Shown here in pieces: positions 14,879 through 20,988 of a stretch of 20,988 nucleotides of DNA (positions are counted from its first letter, which is position 1; every line of letters begins with the position of its first letter). Origin of the DNA: an uncultured Eubacteriales bacterium (GTDB lineage: Bacteria > Bacillota > Clostridia > Oscillospirales > Ruminococcaceae). The stretch spans positions 1 through 20,988 of the forward strand of contig CABUOE010000016.1 of NCBI GenBank assembly GCA_902493155.1. Direction: 5' to 3'. The notes beneath the pieces were generated by a model. That model saw nothing but the letters and a program-made list of their open reading frames with translations, was not told the DNA's origin and made no database searches. The position numbers and the translations under genes were made by a program.

Positions 14879-14915
14879 AAAATCCCTGCCGGGAACAAAC
14901 CGGCAGGGATTTTTT
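14879..14915. terminator. Bidirectional terminator after ytaF
   Basis: 14-bp perfect stem AAAATCCCTGCCGG/CCGGCAGGGATTTT with a seven-base loop, flanked by T-runs on both strands (six Ts on the plus side, four on the minus). It ends ytaF transcription and insulates the aldo/keto reductase promoter. Confidence 0.9.
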
Positions 14916-14922
14916 GCCGTCT

Positions 14923-15555
14923 TTATCCGATCAACCGGATAAAGGCCAGCACCATCAAAATCGCGCCTCCCAGCCATTCCAGCTGGAGGTGCTTAGCACC
15001 CGCCCCTTTGGAGAACTTCTCCCCCAGAAAGTGCCCCAGCAGGATGGCTGCCATGTGCATGCAGAGCGCCAGCACCAGAATCAGCAGGTAATTCTGCCCG
15101 ATGAGCCCGCTGCCGAAGCCGGTGGCCAACGAATCGATGGACAGCGCCGCCCCCAGCGCCAGCGCCTCCTTGGCGGAAAGCACTTTGGAGCAGTCAGCGT
15201 CGGCTTTCGTCTCGTCCAGGCAAACCGACAGCATGAACGAGATGCCCGACCAGCGGAAGCTCATCTTTTTGCTGTTGTCGCTGGCCTTTTGGAGAACCGC
15301 TTTAACCGAGTTCTGAAACAGGTTGCAAAGCCCAATCAAAAACAGCACAGAAAAGCTCAAAACCTTGCAGGTAGTGGGCGGTATGTAGTCCCCGACCCAG
15401 TCCGCCGCCCCCAGGGAGAGCATCAGCATCCCCGTCCCTATCAGCGAGATGAGCACCGCCGATAACAAAGGAATTTTTATCCGATTGACCCCGTAGGCAA
15501 AACAGGCGGTAAATCCATCGAGAACCACCGCCAAAACCAGCAAAACACTGCTCAA
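14923..15555 (-). CDS. ytaF: Sporulation membrane protein YtaF (MntP-like)
   Basis: 210-residue integral membrane protein with six hydrophobic spans arranged as two repeats, each with an acidic motif: VVLDGFTACFAYG near residue 11 and LSIDSLATGFGSG in the second half. This is the MntP/YtaF fold; MntP exports manganese, while YtaF is a sporulation-associated member of unknown transport substrate. The start is TTG at 15555, since an in-frame stop lies just upstream and no ATG fits; a GGTGAG-type site lies close by. It is a single-gene unit downstream of a palindromic element that supplies a possible promoter. Confidence 0.88.
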   Translation of the reverse strand: MSSVLLVLAVVLDGFTACFAYGVNRIKIPLLSAVLISLIGTGMLMLSLGAADWVGDYIPPTTCKVLSFSVLFLIGLCNLFQNSVKAVLQKASDNSKKMSFRWSGISFMLSVCLDETKADADCSKVLSAKEALALGAALSIDSLATGFGSGLIGQNYLLILVLALCMHMAAILLGHFLGEKFSKGAGAKHLQLEWLGGAILMVLAFIRLIG

Positions 15556-15583
15556 AACCCCTCACCCGCCTTATAATAGTCCT

Positions 15584-15594
15584 CTTATACCACA
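15584..15594 (-). promoter_or_regulatory. Extended -10 promoter candidate for ytaF
   Basis: TGTGGTATAAG on the minus strand: a TATAAG -10 with the TGTGG extension. No good -35 is seen at the normal distance. It overlaps the edge of the palindromic element, so the element may have brought this promoter. Confidence 0.45.
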
Positions 15595-15653
15595 ATTTCG
15601 TTGCGCAAAGCCCAATGGACGGCGCAGCCGTAGGGTGGTTGCCCTAAATTGTG
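15591..15653. repeat. Left part of intergenic palindromic element
   Basis: Flanked by an 8-bp perfect inverted repeat, CACAATTT (15591-15598) and AAATTGTG (15646-15653). Inside are TTGCGCAA, a short hairpin ACGGC-GCA-GCCGT, and GTAGGG-TGGTTG-CCCT. No gene is present. Confidence 0.55.
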
Positions 15654-15662
15654 ATAAAATGT

Positions 15663-15739
15663 TCTCACGAGCCGTGCGAAAGCGCGGCAAAAGTGCCTCA
15701 GAGGCGCTTTGCAGATGGCGCTGCCATTTGCATGTGAGG
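15663..15739. repeat. Cloverleaf-like palindromic element (three hairpins closed by a stem)
   Basis: Three back-to-back hairpins: GCCGTGC-GAAA-GCGCGGC (15671-15688), AAGTGCCTC-A-GAGGCGCTT (15691-15709) and GCAGATGGC-GCT-GCCATTTGC (15711-15731). They are enclosed by CTCAC/GTGAG (15664-15668 with 15734-15738), giving a four-way junction. G-T pairs on one strand keep every stem paired. It is not a tRNA: the arm lengths and loops are wrong. Confidence 0.7.
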
Positions 15740-15771
15740 TTATTATACAGTATGCGGGAGCAAAGGCAGGG

Positions 15772-15804
15772 GTGAAAAAAGCCCGCCTGGCAGACGAGCT
15801 TTTT
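15772..15804 (-). terminator. Intrinsic terminator of hflX
   Basis: 13-bp stem AAAAAGCTCGTCT/AGGCGGGCTTTTT (two G-T pairs, GCC loop) followed by further Ts, 18 bp after the hflX stop codon. Confidence 0.85.
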
Positions 15805-15821
15805 AAACTTGGTTTAGGCTT

Positions 15822-17096
15822 TTATCGCTGATTTTCAGAAGGAGTTGGAGCGTCGCAGCAGTACGGCAGCAGGGATTTGAGCATTTTCCGTTCCACCAAG
15901 GCGTGCATGGAAACCCCCGCTTCCTCAAAGCTTTCCGCGTAGACTTTTCCCTGCTGGCGGATGCGGTTTAAAAGGCTTCCCTGGTCGTATGGAACCAGGA
16001 GCCAGACTTCTTTCATCGAGCCGGAGAGAGCGTCTGCGATGGCTTCCATGAGCCAGTCGATGCCGCTGTTTTCCTTGGCCGAGATATAGACAGTACGGCT
16101 TTCTTTGGAAGGTGCTGGAACGTTTTCCAGCAGATCCGCCTTGTTGTAGACGGTAATCACCGGCGTGTCGCCGCAGCCAAGCTCCCCTAGAAGGTTTTTT
16201 GTCACCTCAAGCTGGTCCTTGGCCAGCGGATCGGAAGCGTCACAGACGTTTAAGATCACGTCGGCGGAGGCCGCTTCCTCCAGCGTAGACTTAAACGCCT
16301 CCACCAGCTGATGCGGCAGCCGCTGAATCAGCCCGACGGTATCGATGATGACGGCGTGCTGGCCGTCGGGGAGGACGATTTCCCGGGCCGTGGGGTCGAG
16401 GGTGGCAAAAAGCTGATTTTGCGCGTAGACTCCAGCGCCGGTCAGCAGGTTTAAAAGGGTGGATTTCCCCACGTTGGTGTAGCCGACAATGGCGATGGTG
16501 GGGACGCTCAGTTTTTGGCGGCGTTCCCGAACCCGTGCCCGGCGTTTCCCCAGGGTTTCCAGCTCCTGTTCTAAGGCGTTTATCCGTCTGCGGATGTGCC
16601 GCCGGTCGGATTCCAGCTTGGTTTCGCCGGGGCCGCGGGTGCCGATGCCGCCGCCCAGCCGGGACAAGCTTTTGCCCAGTCCGATCAGCCGGGGCAGCCG
16701 GTATTTTTGTTGAGCCAGCTCTACCTGAAGCTTGCCTTCGCTGCTTTTGGCCCGCTGAGCGAAAATGTCGAGGATCAGCGTGGTGCGGTCGACGACCCTG
16801 ATGTCCACGATTTCTTCGATATTGCGAAATTGGCTTCCCGTCAATTCATCGTCGAATATCAGGATGTCGGCCCCGCTTTTATCGACAAATTCCTTGATTT
16901 CCCGGAGTTTTCCGCCACCGATATAGGTGGCGTTGTCAACGCCGTCCCGGTTCTGGGTAAAGCGCCCGATCACGTCGGCGCCCGCTGTATCAGCAAGCTC
17001 AGCCAATTCATCCAGGGAGGCAAAAAGGTCGTAGCTTCCGGTATCGACCCCGGCGATGACGGCCTTCTGCCGTTTTTCTTCACGATTCATATTCAT
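15822..17096 (-). CDS. hflX: Ribosome-associated GTPase HflX
   Basis: 424-residue GTPase that binds the large ribosomal subunit and can split stalled or heat-damaged ribosomes. The N-terminal HflX domain (about 1-180) includes DNATYIGGGKL and RLGGGIGTRGPGETKLE, followed by a coiled linker. The G domain has GYTNVGKST (205-213), DTVGLI (252-257) and NKAD (318-321). I start at MNMNREEKRQ (17096) because AAGGTGAT lies nine bases before it; the open frame extends 21 codons further without a site. A promoter lies just upstream of this start, in the 70-bp gap after rsgA. Confidence 0.95.
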   Translation of the reverse strand: MNMNREEKRQKAVIAGVDTGSYDLFASLDELAELADTAGADVIGRFTQNRDGVDNATYIGGGKLREIKEFVDKSGADILIFDDELTGSQFRNIEEIVDIRVVDRTTLILDIFAQRAKSSEGKLQVELAQQKYRLPRLIGLGKSLSRLGGGIGTRGPGETKLESDRRHIRRRINALEQELETLGKRRARVRERRQKLSVPTIAIVGYTNVGKSTLLNLLTGAGVYAQNQLFATLDPTAREIVLPDGQHAVIIDTVGLIQRLPHQLVEAFKSTLEEAASADVILNVCDASDPLAKDQLEVTKNLLGELGCGDTPVITVYNKADLLENVPAPSKESRTVYISAKENSGIDWLMEAIADALSGSMKEVWLLVPYDQGSLLNRIRQQGKVYAESFEEAGVSMHALVERKMLKSLLPYCCDAPTPSENQR

Positions 17097-17130
17097 ATAT
17101 GCAATCACCTTCCTTTTCGGTGTTATGGTT

Positions 17131-17159
17131 AGTGTACCACGGATTCTTTGTTTGAGCAA
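17131..17159 (-). promoter_or_regulatory. Promoter of hflX
   Basis: TTGCTC (17154-17159), 17-bp spacer, TACACT (17131-17136) with a TGG extension, 34 bp before the start. This allows hflX expression independent of rsgA. Confidence 0.6.
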
Positions 17160-17166
17160 ATTTCAT

Positions 17167-18192
17167 CTAAACTTTCCGCCCGCCTTCTTTTTCTCCTTTG
17201 TCCACTTGGAAATTTCCTTGTGCCTCCATTTTGTCCTCTACGTAGCGGTTTTCCGCTTGGAGGCTTAAATAGCTCTGCCAGCGCTTTTCCGAAAGGCTTC
17301 CGTCAGAGATGGCGGCCCGGATAGCGCAGCCCGGTTCATTTTTGTGGGTGCAGTCGGAGAATTTGCATCGTCCCAGAAAATCCTCTACATCGGAAAAAGC
17401 GCCGCTCAATCCATCCTCCGCGTCCCACATGCCGATTTCCCGCATACCGGGAGTGTCGATGACCATGACACCGCTTTTCAGCATCAAAAGCTGCCGGTGG
17501 GTAGTGGTGTGCCGCCCGCGGGAGTCTTCCTCCCGGATGGCGCCGGTATCCATGACCGTCTCTCCTGCCAGGGCGTTGACGAGGCTCGATTTCCCCACAC
17601 CGGAGGAGCCGAGAAACACTAGGGTTTTCCGGGGCTTAAGGTAAGGCGCAAGGGCGTCGAGCCCCTCTCCCGTCACTGAACTGATGGCAAAGATGTCCAC
17701 GCCGGGAGCAGCCTCTCTCGCTTTGCACACAGTTTCCTCGGGGTTTTCCGTCTTGTCCCGCTTAGTGAGCACAACGACCGGCGTGCCGCCGCTCTGCCAC
17801 GCTAAAGTCAGGTATCGTTCCAGCCGCCCCACCTTAAAGTCGTGATTTAGCGACGACAGGATGAACACGTAGTCAAAGTTTGCCGCCACCGCCTGTTCTC
17901 CCCGTCCGGGAGTAGGGTCCAGCCTGCTGAACAGCGATCTTCGGGGCAGGGTTTTGACGATGAGGCTGTCTCCGCTCTCGTTATACTGAATGCGGACAAA
18001 GTCTCCCGCCGTGGGAAAGGGTTCGGATTCCCTGCCATAATAGACGGCGGTTTTCAGCTGGGCGAAGACGGGGCCTTCCCCGCAAATCAGCTCATACCGA
18101 TCCCTGTGGACAGCGGTGACCCGGGCGGGAATGGTGTTATGACCGTTTTCTTCTTCAATTTCGCAGTATCCGTAACTGGATAAATCTATCAT
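17167..18192 (-). CDS. rsgA: Ribosome biogenesis GTPase RsgA (YjeQ/YloQ)
   Basis: 341-residue circularly permuted GTPase that acts late in 30S subunit maturation. An N-terminal OB fold (about 20-85) precedes the G domain in permuted order: TKRD (143-146), SSVTGEG (171-177), GSSGVGKSS (195-203), RHTTTHRQ (228-235) and DTPG (246-249). A zinc motif follows with C276, C281, H283 and C289. The start MIDLSSYG has GGAGG six bases upstream; a GTG at 18246 extends the frame by 18 codons but is 12 bases from its nearest site. Expression probably depends on reading through a long leader with two terminators, because I see no nearer promoter. Confidence 0.95.
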   Translation of the reverse strand: MIDLSSYGYCEIEEENGHNTIPARVTAVHRDRYELICGEGPVFAQLKTAVYYGRESEPFPTAGDFVRIQYNESGDSLIVKTLPRRSLFSRLDPTPGRGEQAVAANFDYVFILSSLNHDFKVGRLERYLTLAWQSGGTPVVVLTKRDKTENPEETVCKAREAAPGVDIFAISSVTGEGLDALAPYLKPRKTLVFLGSSGVGKSSLVNALAGETVMDTGAIREEDSRGRHTTTHRQLLMLKSGVMVIDTPGMREIGMWDAEDGLSGAFSDVEDFLGRCKFSDCTHKNEPGCAIRAAISDGSLSEKRWQSYLSLQAENRYVEDKMEAQGNFQVDKGEKEGGRKV

Positions 18193-18250
18193 TGTTTTCC
18201 TCCATAAAATAAACATATTTGTAATTGACACAGTTGTTGACGACACGCAT
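18155..18250 (-). CDS. Possible 31-codon ORF overlapping the rsgA start
   Basis: ATG at 18250 preceded by AAAGGAG at eight bases, an excellent ribosome binding site. It encodes MRVVNNCVNYKYVYF and onward, passes through the rsgA Shine-Dalgarno and start in another frame, and stops at 18155. It may be a coupling leader ORF, or the same site may serve the GTG at 18246 of an extended rsgA. No homology is recognised. Confidence 0.35.
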   Translation of the reverse strand: MRVVNNCVNYKYVYFMEENNDRFIQLRILRN

Positions 18251-18324
18251 CAAAATCACTCCTTTCTATTTTTTCAGGGTTTCTTGAAAAGCGGTGCCGG
18301 ACGCGGTATTTCTTCCTTTGGACG

Positions 18325-18373
18325 CAAAAATCCCGCAGAAAGCAGCCGTTCGAGGCTGCTCACTGCGGGATTT
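18325..18373 (-). terminator. Second intrinsic terminator in the rsgA leader
   Basis: Long hairpin: 11 bp AAATCCCGCAG/CTGCGGGATTT, a 2x2 internal loop, 7 bp AGCAGCC/GGCTGCT and a TCGAAC loop, followed by TTTTTG on the minus strand. It lies about 130 bp before rsgA and downstream of another terminator. Confidence 0.88.
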
Positions 18374-18410
18374 CATGCGCGGCGGAGAAACGTTTTACTA
18401 AACGCCTCTC

Positions 18411-18450
18411 CTAAAAACACAAAAAAGGACACACCCGTTTCGATGTGCCC
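18411..18450 (-). terminator. First intrinsic terminator in the rsgA leader
   Basis: 9-bp stem GGGCACATC/GGTGTGTCC (two G-T pairs, six-base loop) followed on the minus strand by TTTTTTGTGTTTTT. It lies about 90 bp after the nine-codon ORF. Confidence 0.85.
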
Positions 18451-18481
18451 TGCAGTTACAGTATTCACGAAAGGTTACTTT

Positions 18482-18528
18482 GATTCCGGCCGCGGCAAAA
18501 TAAGGCGCGAAGCCCTCTTGCCAGAACC
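18482..18528 (-). ncRNA. Structured RNA segment in the rsgA leader
   Basis: GGTTCTGGC pairs with GCCGGAATC over 9 bp (two G-T pairs) around a 29-base internal region that contains further complementarity. Together with the upstream ORF and downstream terminator this would give a short structured transcript of about 190 nt or a leader. It matches no riboswitch or T-box consensus that I know. Confidence 0.4.
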
Positions 18529-18540
18529 GTCTATTCAATT

Positions 18541-18570
18541 TTAGACAATAGCCACCTTAATCCAAATCAT
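18541..18570 (-). CDS. Nine-codon leader peptide candidate, MIWIKVAIV
   Basis: ATG at 18570 has AAAGGAG eight bases upstream, in the same 19-base context as the ORF at 18250. It encodes MIWIKVAIV and stops at TAA, ahead of a stable hairpin and two terminators, inside a transcript with its own promoter 45 bp earlier. The layout resembles leader peptides that sense translation, but the peptide resembles none I recognise. Confidence 0.4.
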   Translation of the reverse strand: MIWIKVAIV

Positions 18571-18621
18571 CAAAAGCACTCCTTTCGTTCCAGACGGCGA
18601 AAACCGCCTGAGCTTGTGTTT

Positions 18622-18649
18622 AGTATATCACATTATTTGAAAATTGCAA
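18622..18649 (-). promoter_or_regulatory. Promoter of the rsgA leader transcript
   Basis: TTGCAA (18644-18649), 16-bp spacer, TATACT (18622-18627) with TGTGA extension. It lies between the methyltransferase stop and the nine-codon ORF, reading towards rsgA. Confidence 0.6.
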
Positions 18650-18709
18650 CTGTTTTTCTGAATTAAAAAACGATCATTAACCCTGTTTTTATCTATTACA
18701 TAATTGATT

Positions 18710-19480
18710 TTACAACTTTCTGGCTTTGAACAAAACTGAAATAGGAAGCATTTTCGCCTTTTTCGCTTTGTCGCTAATATCACCGTCAGCGTTCATTGTT
18801 GCATCATCGGTTTGTTCTACCATCTGCTCGATCACAAAGCCGGCTTTAGCTAATGCGTTGACATAAGTTGAAATTTTGCGATTACATAGCAGGATTTCGC
18901 TGCCATCCACGGGCATTTTGAAATAGGATTCATCAAAGTAACTTTTGTTCATTACCAATGTTTTATTTTCAATCACATCTTTAGGTTGATCACAAGACCA
19001 TGCAATACAGTAATTCAACGTATGATGCCAACTAAATATGAAAATACCGTCTTTTTTAAGGTACGAAGCAATTTTCTGAAAAGTTCCATCCAGATCGGTT
19101 GTCCATCCGATACCGTAAATGGAATACACGAAGTCAAAATAATCTTTTGGTATAGCCATTTCTGCTTCCATCGGTGAGCAAATAAAATTTGCAGTATAAC
19201 CATTTTCACTCAAATATCGCTTTGCGTTCTGAATCTGCTTATGCGAAAGATCCACGCCCCACAATTCTCTGGCATTTCTATCAGCATGGTATTTTAGAGA
19301 ATGGCCGCTCCCGCAACAGATTTCCAACATCTTCTTTCCGGAGACATCACCAAATAAATGTAAGTCATCCTCTGTTACAAAGTGTACGCCGTATGTGGGA
19401 AGCGCCGTAGTTCCATACCACAAATCTGCATATGTATCCCAGTAATGCTTATTTATTTTTAATATTTCATCTCGATTCAT
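18710..19480 (-). CDS. Class I SAM-dependent methyltransferase, probably acquired
   Basis: 256-residue Rossmann-fold methyltransferase. The SAM-binding motif LEICCGSGHSL is at 52-62, the acidic GVDLS at 75-79, then FDFVYSIYGIGWTTD and a C-terminal domain of unclear specificity. The N-terminus (INKHYWDTYADLWY) is typical of UbiE/ubiquinone-type small-molecule methyltransferases; the substrate is unknown. AAAGGAG is seven bases before the ATG. The gene is visibly richer in A and T, with AAA/ATT/TTT codons, than the flanking cobT and rsgA, which suggests horizontal acquisition. It starts 24 bp after cobT and so may be cotranscribed with it; a role in cobalamin synthesis is not supported by sequence. 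Confidence 0.88.
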   Translation of the reverse strand: MNRDEILKINKHYWDTYADLWYGTTALPTYGVHFVTEDDLHLFGDVSGKKMLEICCGSGHSLKYHADRNARELWGVDLSHKQIQNAKRYLSENGYTANFICSPMEAEMAIPKDYFDFVYSIYGIGWTTDLDGTFQKIASYLKKDGIFIFSWHHTLNYCIAWSCDQPKDVIENKTLVMNKSYFDESYFKMPVDGSEILLCNRKISTYVNALAKAGFVIEQMVEQTDDATMNADGDISDKAKKAKMLPISVLFKARKL

Positions 19481-19504
19481 TTCTGTTCTCCTTTCTCATT
19501 AGGG

Positions 19505-20578
19505 TCACATGGTGATATCTTCCCGATAATCGGTTTCCATCGCTTCTTCCTCGAAGGTGGACATGCCGTTCATGGCGGCCAGGGCGGTTTCCACGACCTG
19601 CATCATAATGGGGCAGCCGCTTCCCTCTCCCAGCCGCATATTGAGGGCCAGAACGGGCCTGAGGCCCATTTCCTCCGCCGCAATGCGGTAAGCCGGTTCC
19701 TCCGACAGGTGGGACGGGATGATGTAGTCCTTTATGAGAGGGTTCAGCCGATAAGCCAGCAGTGCCGCCGCCATTGAAATGACTCCGTCGGCCACGATGG
19801 GCAGCCGAAAATATCCGCACCCTAAGTATAGCCCCACCATGGCTCCGATGTCCAGCCCTCCGACGCAGGAGAGGATGGCAACCGGATCATCCGGGGAAAG
19901 CCGGTACTTTTTAAGGGCTTCCCCGATGACAGCCTTTTTTTTCGAAAAAGCTTTATCGGTAAGTCCTGCCCCCCTCCCAACAATGCCCTCCGGCTCCAAA
20001 AGCCCACAGGCGGCCATGATACAGGCGGCGGCAGTGGTGGTGTTCCCCATGCCGACCTCGCCGTTTCCGACGATGTGAATCCCCTGTTCCTTGGCTTCTT
20101 TGGCGTACCCAAAGCCGATTTCCATGGCGGTGAGGGCAGTTTTTCGCTCCATTGCCGGTTCTCTGCTAAAATTGCGGGTTCCGTCCATCAGGCGGCAATC
20201 GTCTATGTTGGGATGGGCTATTCCGCCTTTGACTCCCATATTGACTACCCGCAGCTTTACCCCACAGTGGTCACAGAGGACATTAATGGCGCATTTTTTG
20301 CCGGAGGCGTAGTTTTCCATGAGGGTTTTGGTAAAATGCTGAGGGGTTGCGGCGACACCCTCTTCATAAACGCCGTTGTCCGCCCCGAAGAGGTAGAGGA
20401 CCTTGTTGTCCGCTGCGTTTTTCACCTTGCCGGTGATGCCGGCAATCTGGATGCTAAGGGCTTCCAGACGGCCTAAACTCCCCATGGGTTTTAGCAGGTT
20501 TTGCTGCCGCAGCTCCGCTTCCCGCAGGGCTTCTTCGTCCAAAGGCCCGATGGCCGCCGCCATTTTCAGGATGTCCAT
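19505..20578 (-). CDS. cobT: Nicotinate-nucleotide--dimethylbenzimidazole phosphoribosyltransferase
   Basis: Transfers the phosphoribosyl group of nicotinate mononucleotide to the lower-ligand base (dimethylbenzimidazole or another), making the alpha-riboside phosphate for cobamide assembly. 357 residues, the usual size. Motifs: KPMGSLGRLE (30-39), GADNGVYEEGV (65-75), GEVGMGNTTTAA (173-184), SCVGGLDIGAM, and LGEGSG (316-321) with the catalytic glutamate E318. AAAGGAGG lies eight bases before the ATG and the gene follows cbiC by 14 bp, so both belong to one cobalamin operon. Confidence 0.97.
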   Translation of the reverse strand: MDILKMAAAIGPLDEEALREAELRQQNLLKPMGSLGRLEALSIQIAGITGKVKNAADNKVLYLFGADNGVYEEGVAATPQHFTKTLMENYASGKKCAINVLCDHCGVKLRVVNMGVKGGIAHPNIDDCRLMDGTRNFSREPAMERKTALTAMEIGFGYAKEAKEQGIHIVGNGEVGMGNTTTAAACIMAACGLLEPEGIVGRGAGLTDKAFSKKKAVIGEALKKYRLSPDDPVAILSCVGGLDIGAMVGLYLGCGYFRLPIVADGVISMAAALLAYRLNPLIKDYIIPSHLSEEPAYRIAAEEMGLRPVLALNMRLGEGSGCPIMMQVVETALAAMNGMSTFEEEAMETDYREDITM

Positions 20579-20592
20579 ACCTGTTTCCTCCT

Positions 20593-20988
20593 TTATTCCC
20601 GCGGAAAGGCCATATACAGCAAGGCGTTTACGATGGCTGCCGCCACGTTGCTGCCGCCCTTCCGTCCCCTGGCGACGATACAGGGGGCACCGCTATTGAT
20701 GATCGCTTCTTTTGACTCCACCACGTTTACAAACCCCACCGGAACTCCGATAATGAGCTTTGGCTCCACTTTTCCCTCCTCCATGAGTCGGGCAAGGGTC
20801 AAAAGGGCGGTAGGGGCGTTTCCGGCGGCGAAAATCAGGGGTTTTTGGATTTTTACCGCCCGCTCCATGGACACGGCGGCCCGGGTAATCCCCCGCGCTT
20901 TCGCCTCCTCCGCTACTTCCTCGTCGGACATGAAGCAAATCGCTTCGCTCCCGCTTTTTTGCAAGGCCCCCTTGTTGATACCCGACCG
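20593..20988 (-). CDS. cbiC: Precorrin-8X/cobalt-precorrin-8 methylmutase, N-terminus cut by window edge
   Basis: Moves a methyl group from C-11 to C-12 of the corrin ring to give (cobalt-)hydrogenobyrinate; in an anaerobic Firmicute the cobalt-early CbiC route is more likely than CobH. The last 131 of about 210 residues are present. Family blocks: ICFMSDEEVAEEAKARGITRAA, FAAGNAPTALLTL, IIGVPVGFVNVVESKE and the C-terminal IVARGRKGGSNVAAAIVNALLY. The reading frame stays open to the window edge (RSGINKGALQKSG), so the TTG at 20964 is not the true start. Confidence 0.95.
   Translation of the reverse strand, partial: RSGINKGALQKSGSEAICFMSDEEVAEEAKARGITRAAVSMERAVKIQKPLIFAAGNAPTALLTLARLMEEGKVEPKLIIGVPVGFVNVVESKEAIINSGAPCIVARGRKGGSNVAAAIVNALLYMAFPRE

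Noticed and set aside
15663..15739. Possible tRNA gene because of the cloverleaf-like fold
   Set aside because: Arm lengths, loops and the lack of conserved T-loop and anticodon-loop sequences rule out a tRNA.
18411..18615. T-box or known riboswitch in front of rsgA
   Set aside because: The T-box antiterminator consensus (GGGTGGNACCGCG) is absent and no known aptamer pattern is recognisable.
19481..20988. Cobalamin riboswitch near cbiC/cobT
   Set aside because: The intergenic gaps here are only 14-24 bp; any such element would be upstream, outside the window.

Overview
The window looks like chromosome from an endospore-forming, GC-rich-leaning member of the Clostridia (Oscillospiraceae/Ruminococcaceae-like). 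The evidence is a complete spoIIIAA-AH operon, ytaF, Gram-positive style ribosome binding sites (AAAGGAG, GGAGG), extended -10 promoters and gene orders known from Bacillus and clostridia. Almost everything reads on the minus strand; only two genes (12111-13407) read on the plus strand. This assignment is inference from gene content, not from a database search.

Layout, following minus-strand transcription from high to low coordinates. (1) 20988-19505: end of a cobalamin cluster, cbiC (5' end outside the window) and cobT, followed 24 bp later by an AT-rich SAM methyltransferase that looks acquired. (2) 18650-15822: a promoter, a long structured leader with a nine-codon ORF and two successive intrinsic terminators, then rsgA, then hflX with its own promoter and terminator. 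(3) 15750-14923: a compound palindromic element, then ytaF. (4) 14850-13857: an aldo/keto reductase. (5) 13740-13450: a cluster of short palindromic repeats and a strong bidirectional terminator, meeting the two plus-strand genes (a small orphan protein and a LacX-type aldose 1-epimerase). (6) 12036-6696: the spoIIIA operon with a sigma-E-like promoter and a terminator. (7) 6629-1: a housekeeping operon asp23 - nusB - TsaD-like - xseA - xseB - ispA - yuiD-like - dxs, running off the left edge.

How they work together: SpoIIIAA-AH form the mother-cell side of the channel that connects mother cell and forespore during engulfment. The neighbouring operon supplies transcription antitermination (NusB), exonuclease VII and early isoprenoid synthesis (Dxs, IspA). 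RsgA and HflX are both ribosome-associated GTPases. CbiC and CobT act in corrin ring rearrangement and lower-ligand activation for vitamin B12.

The gene content is mostly conventional. The less ordinary material is between genes: the rsgA leader, the four-way-junction palindrome upstream of ytaF, a family of GTAGGGG-type hairpin repeats with a copy inside the spoIIIA operon, and unusually long hairpin-bearing spacers within that operon. I found no CRISPR array, rRNA, tRNA, intact insertion sequence or prophage gene.
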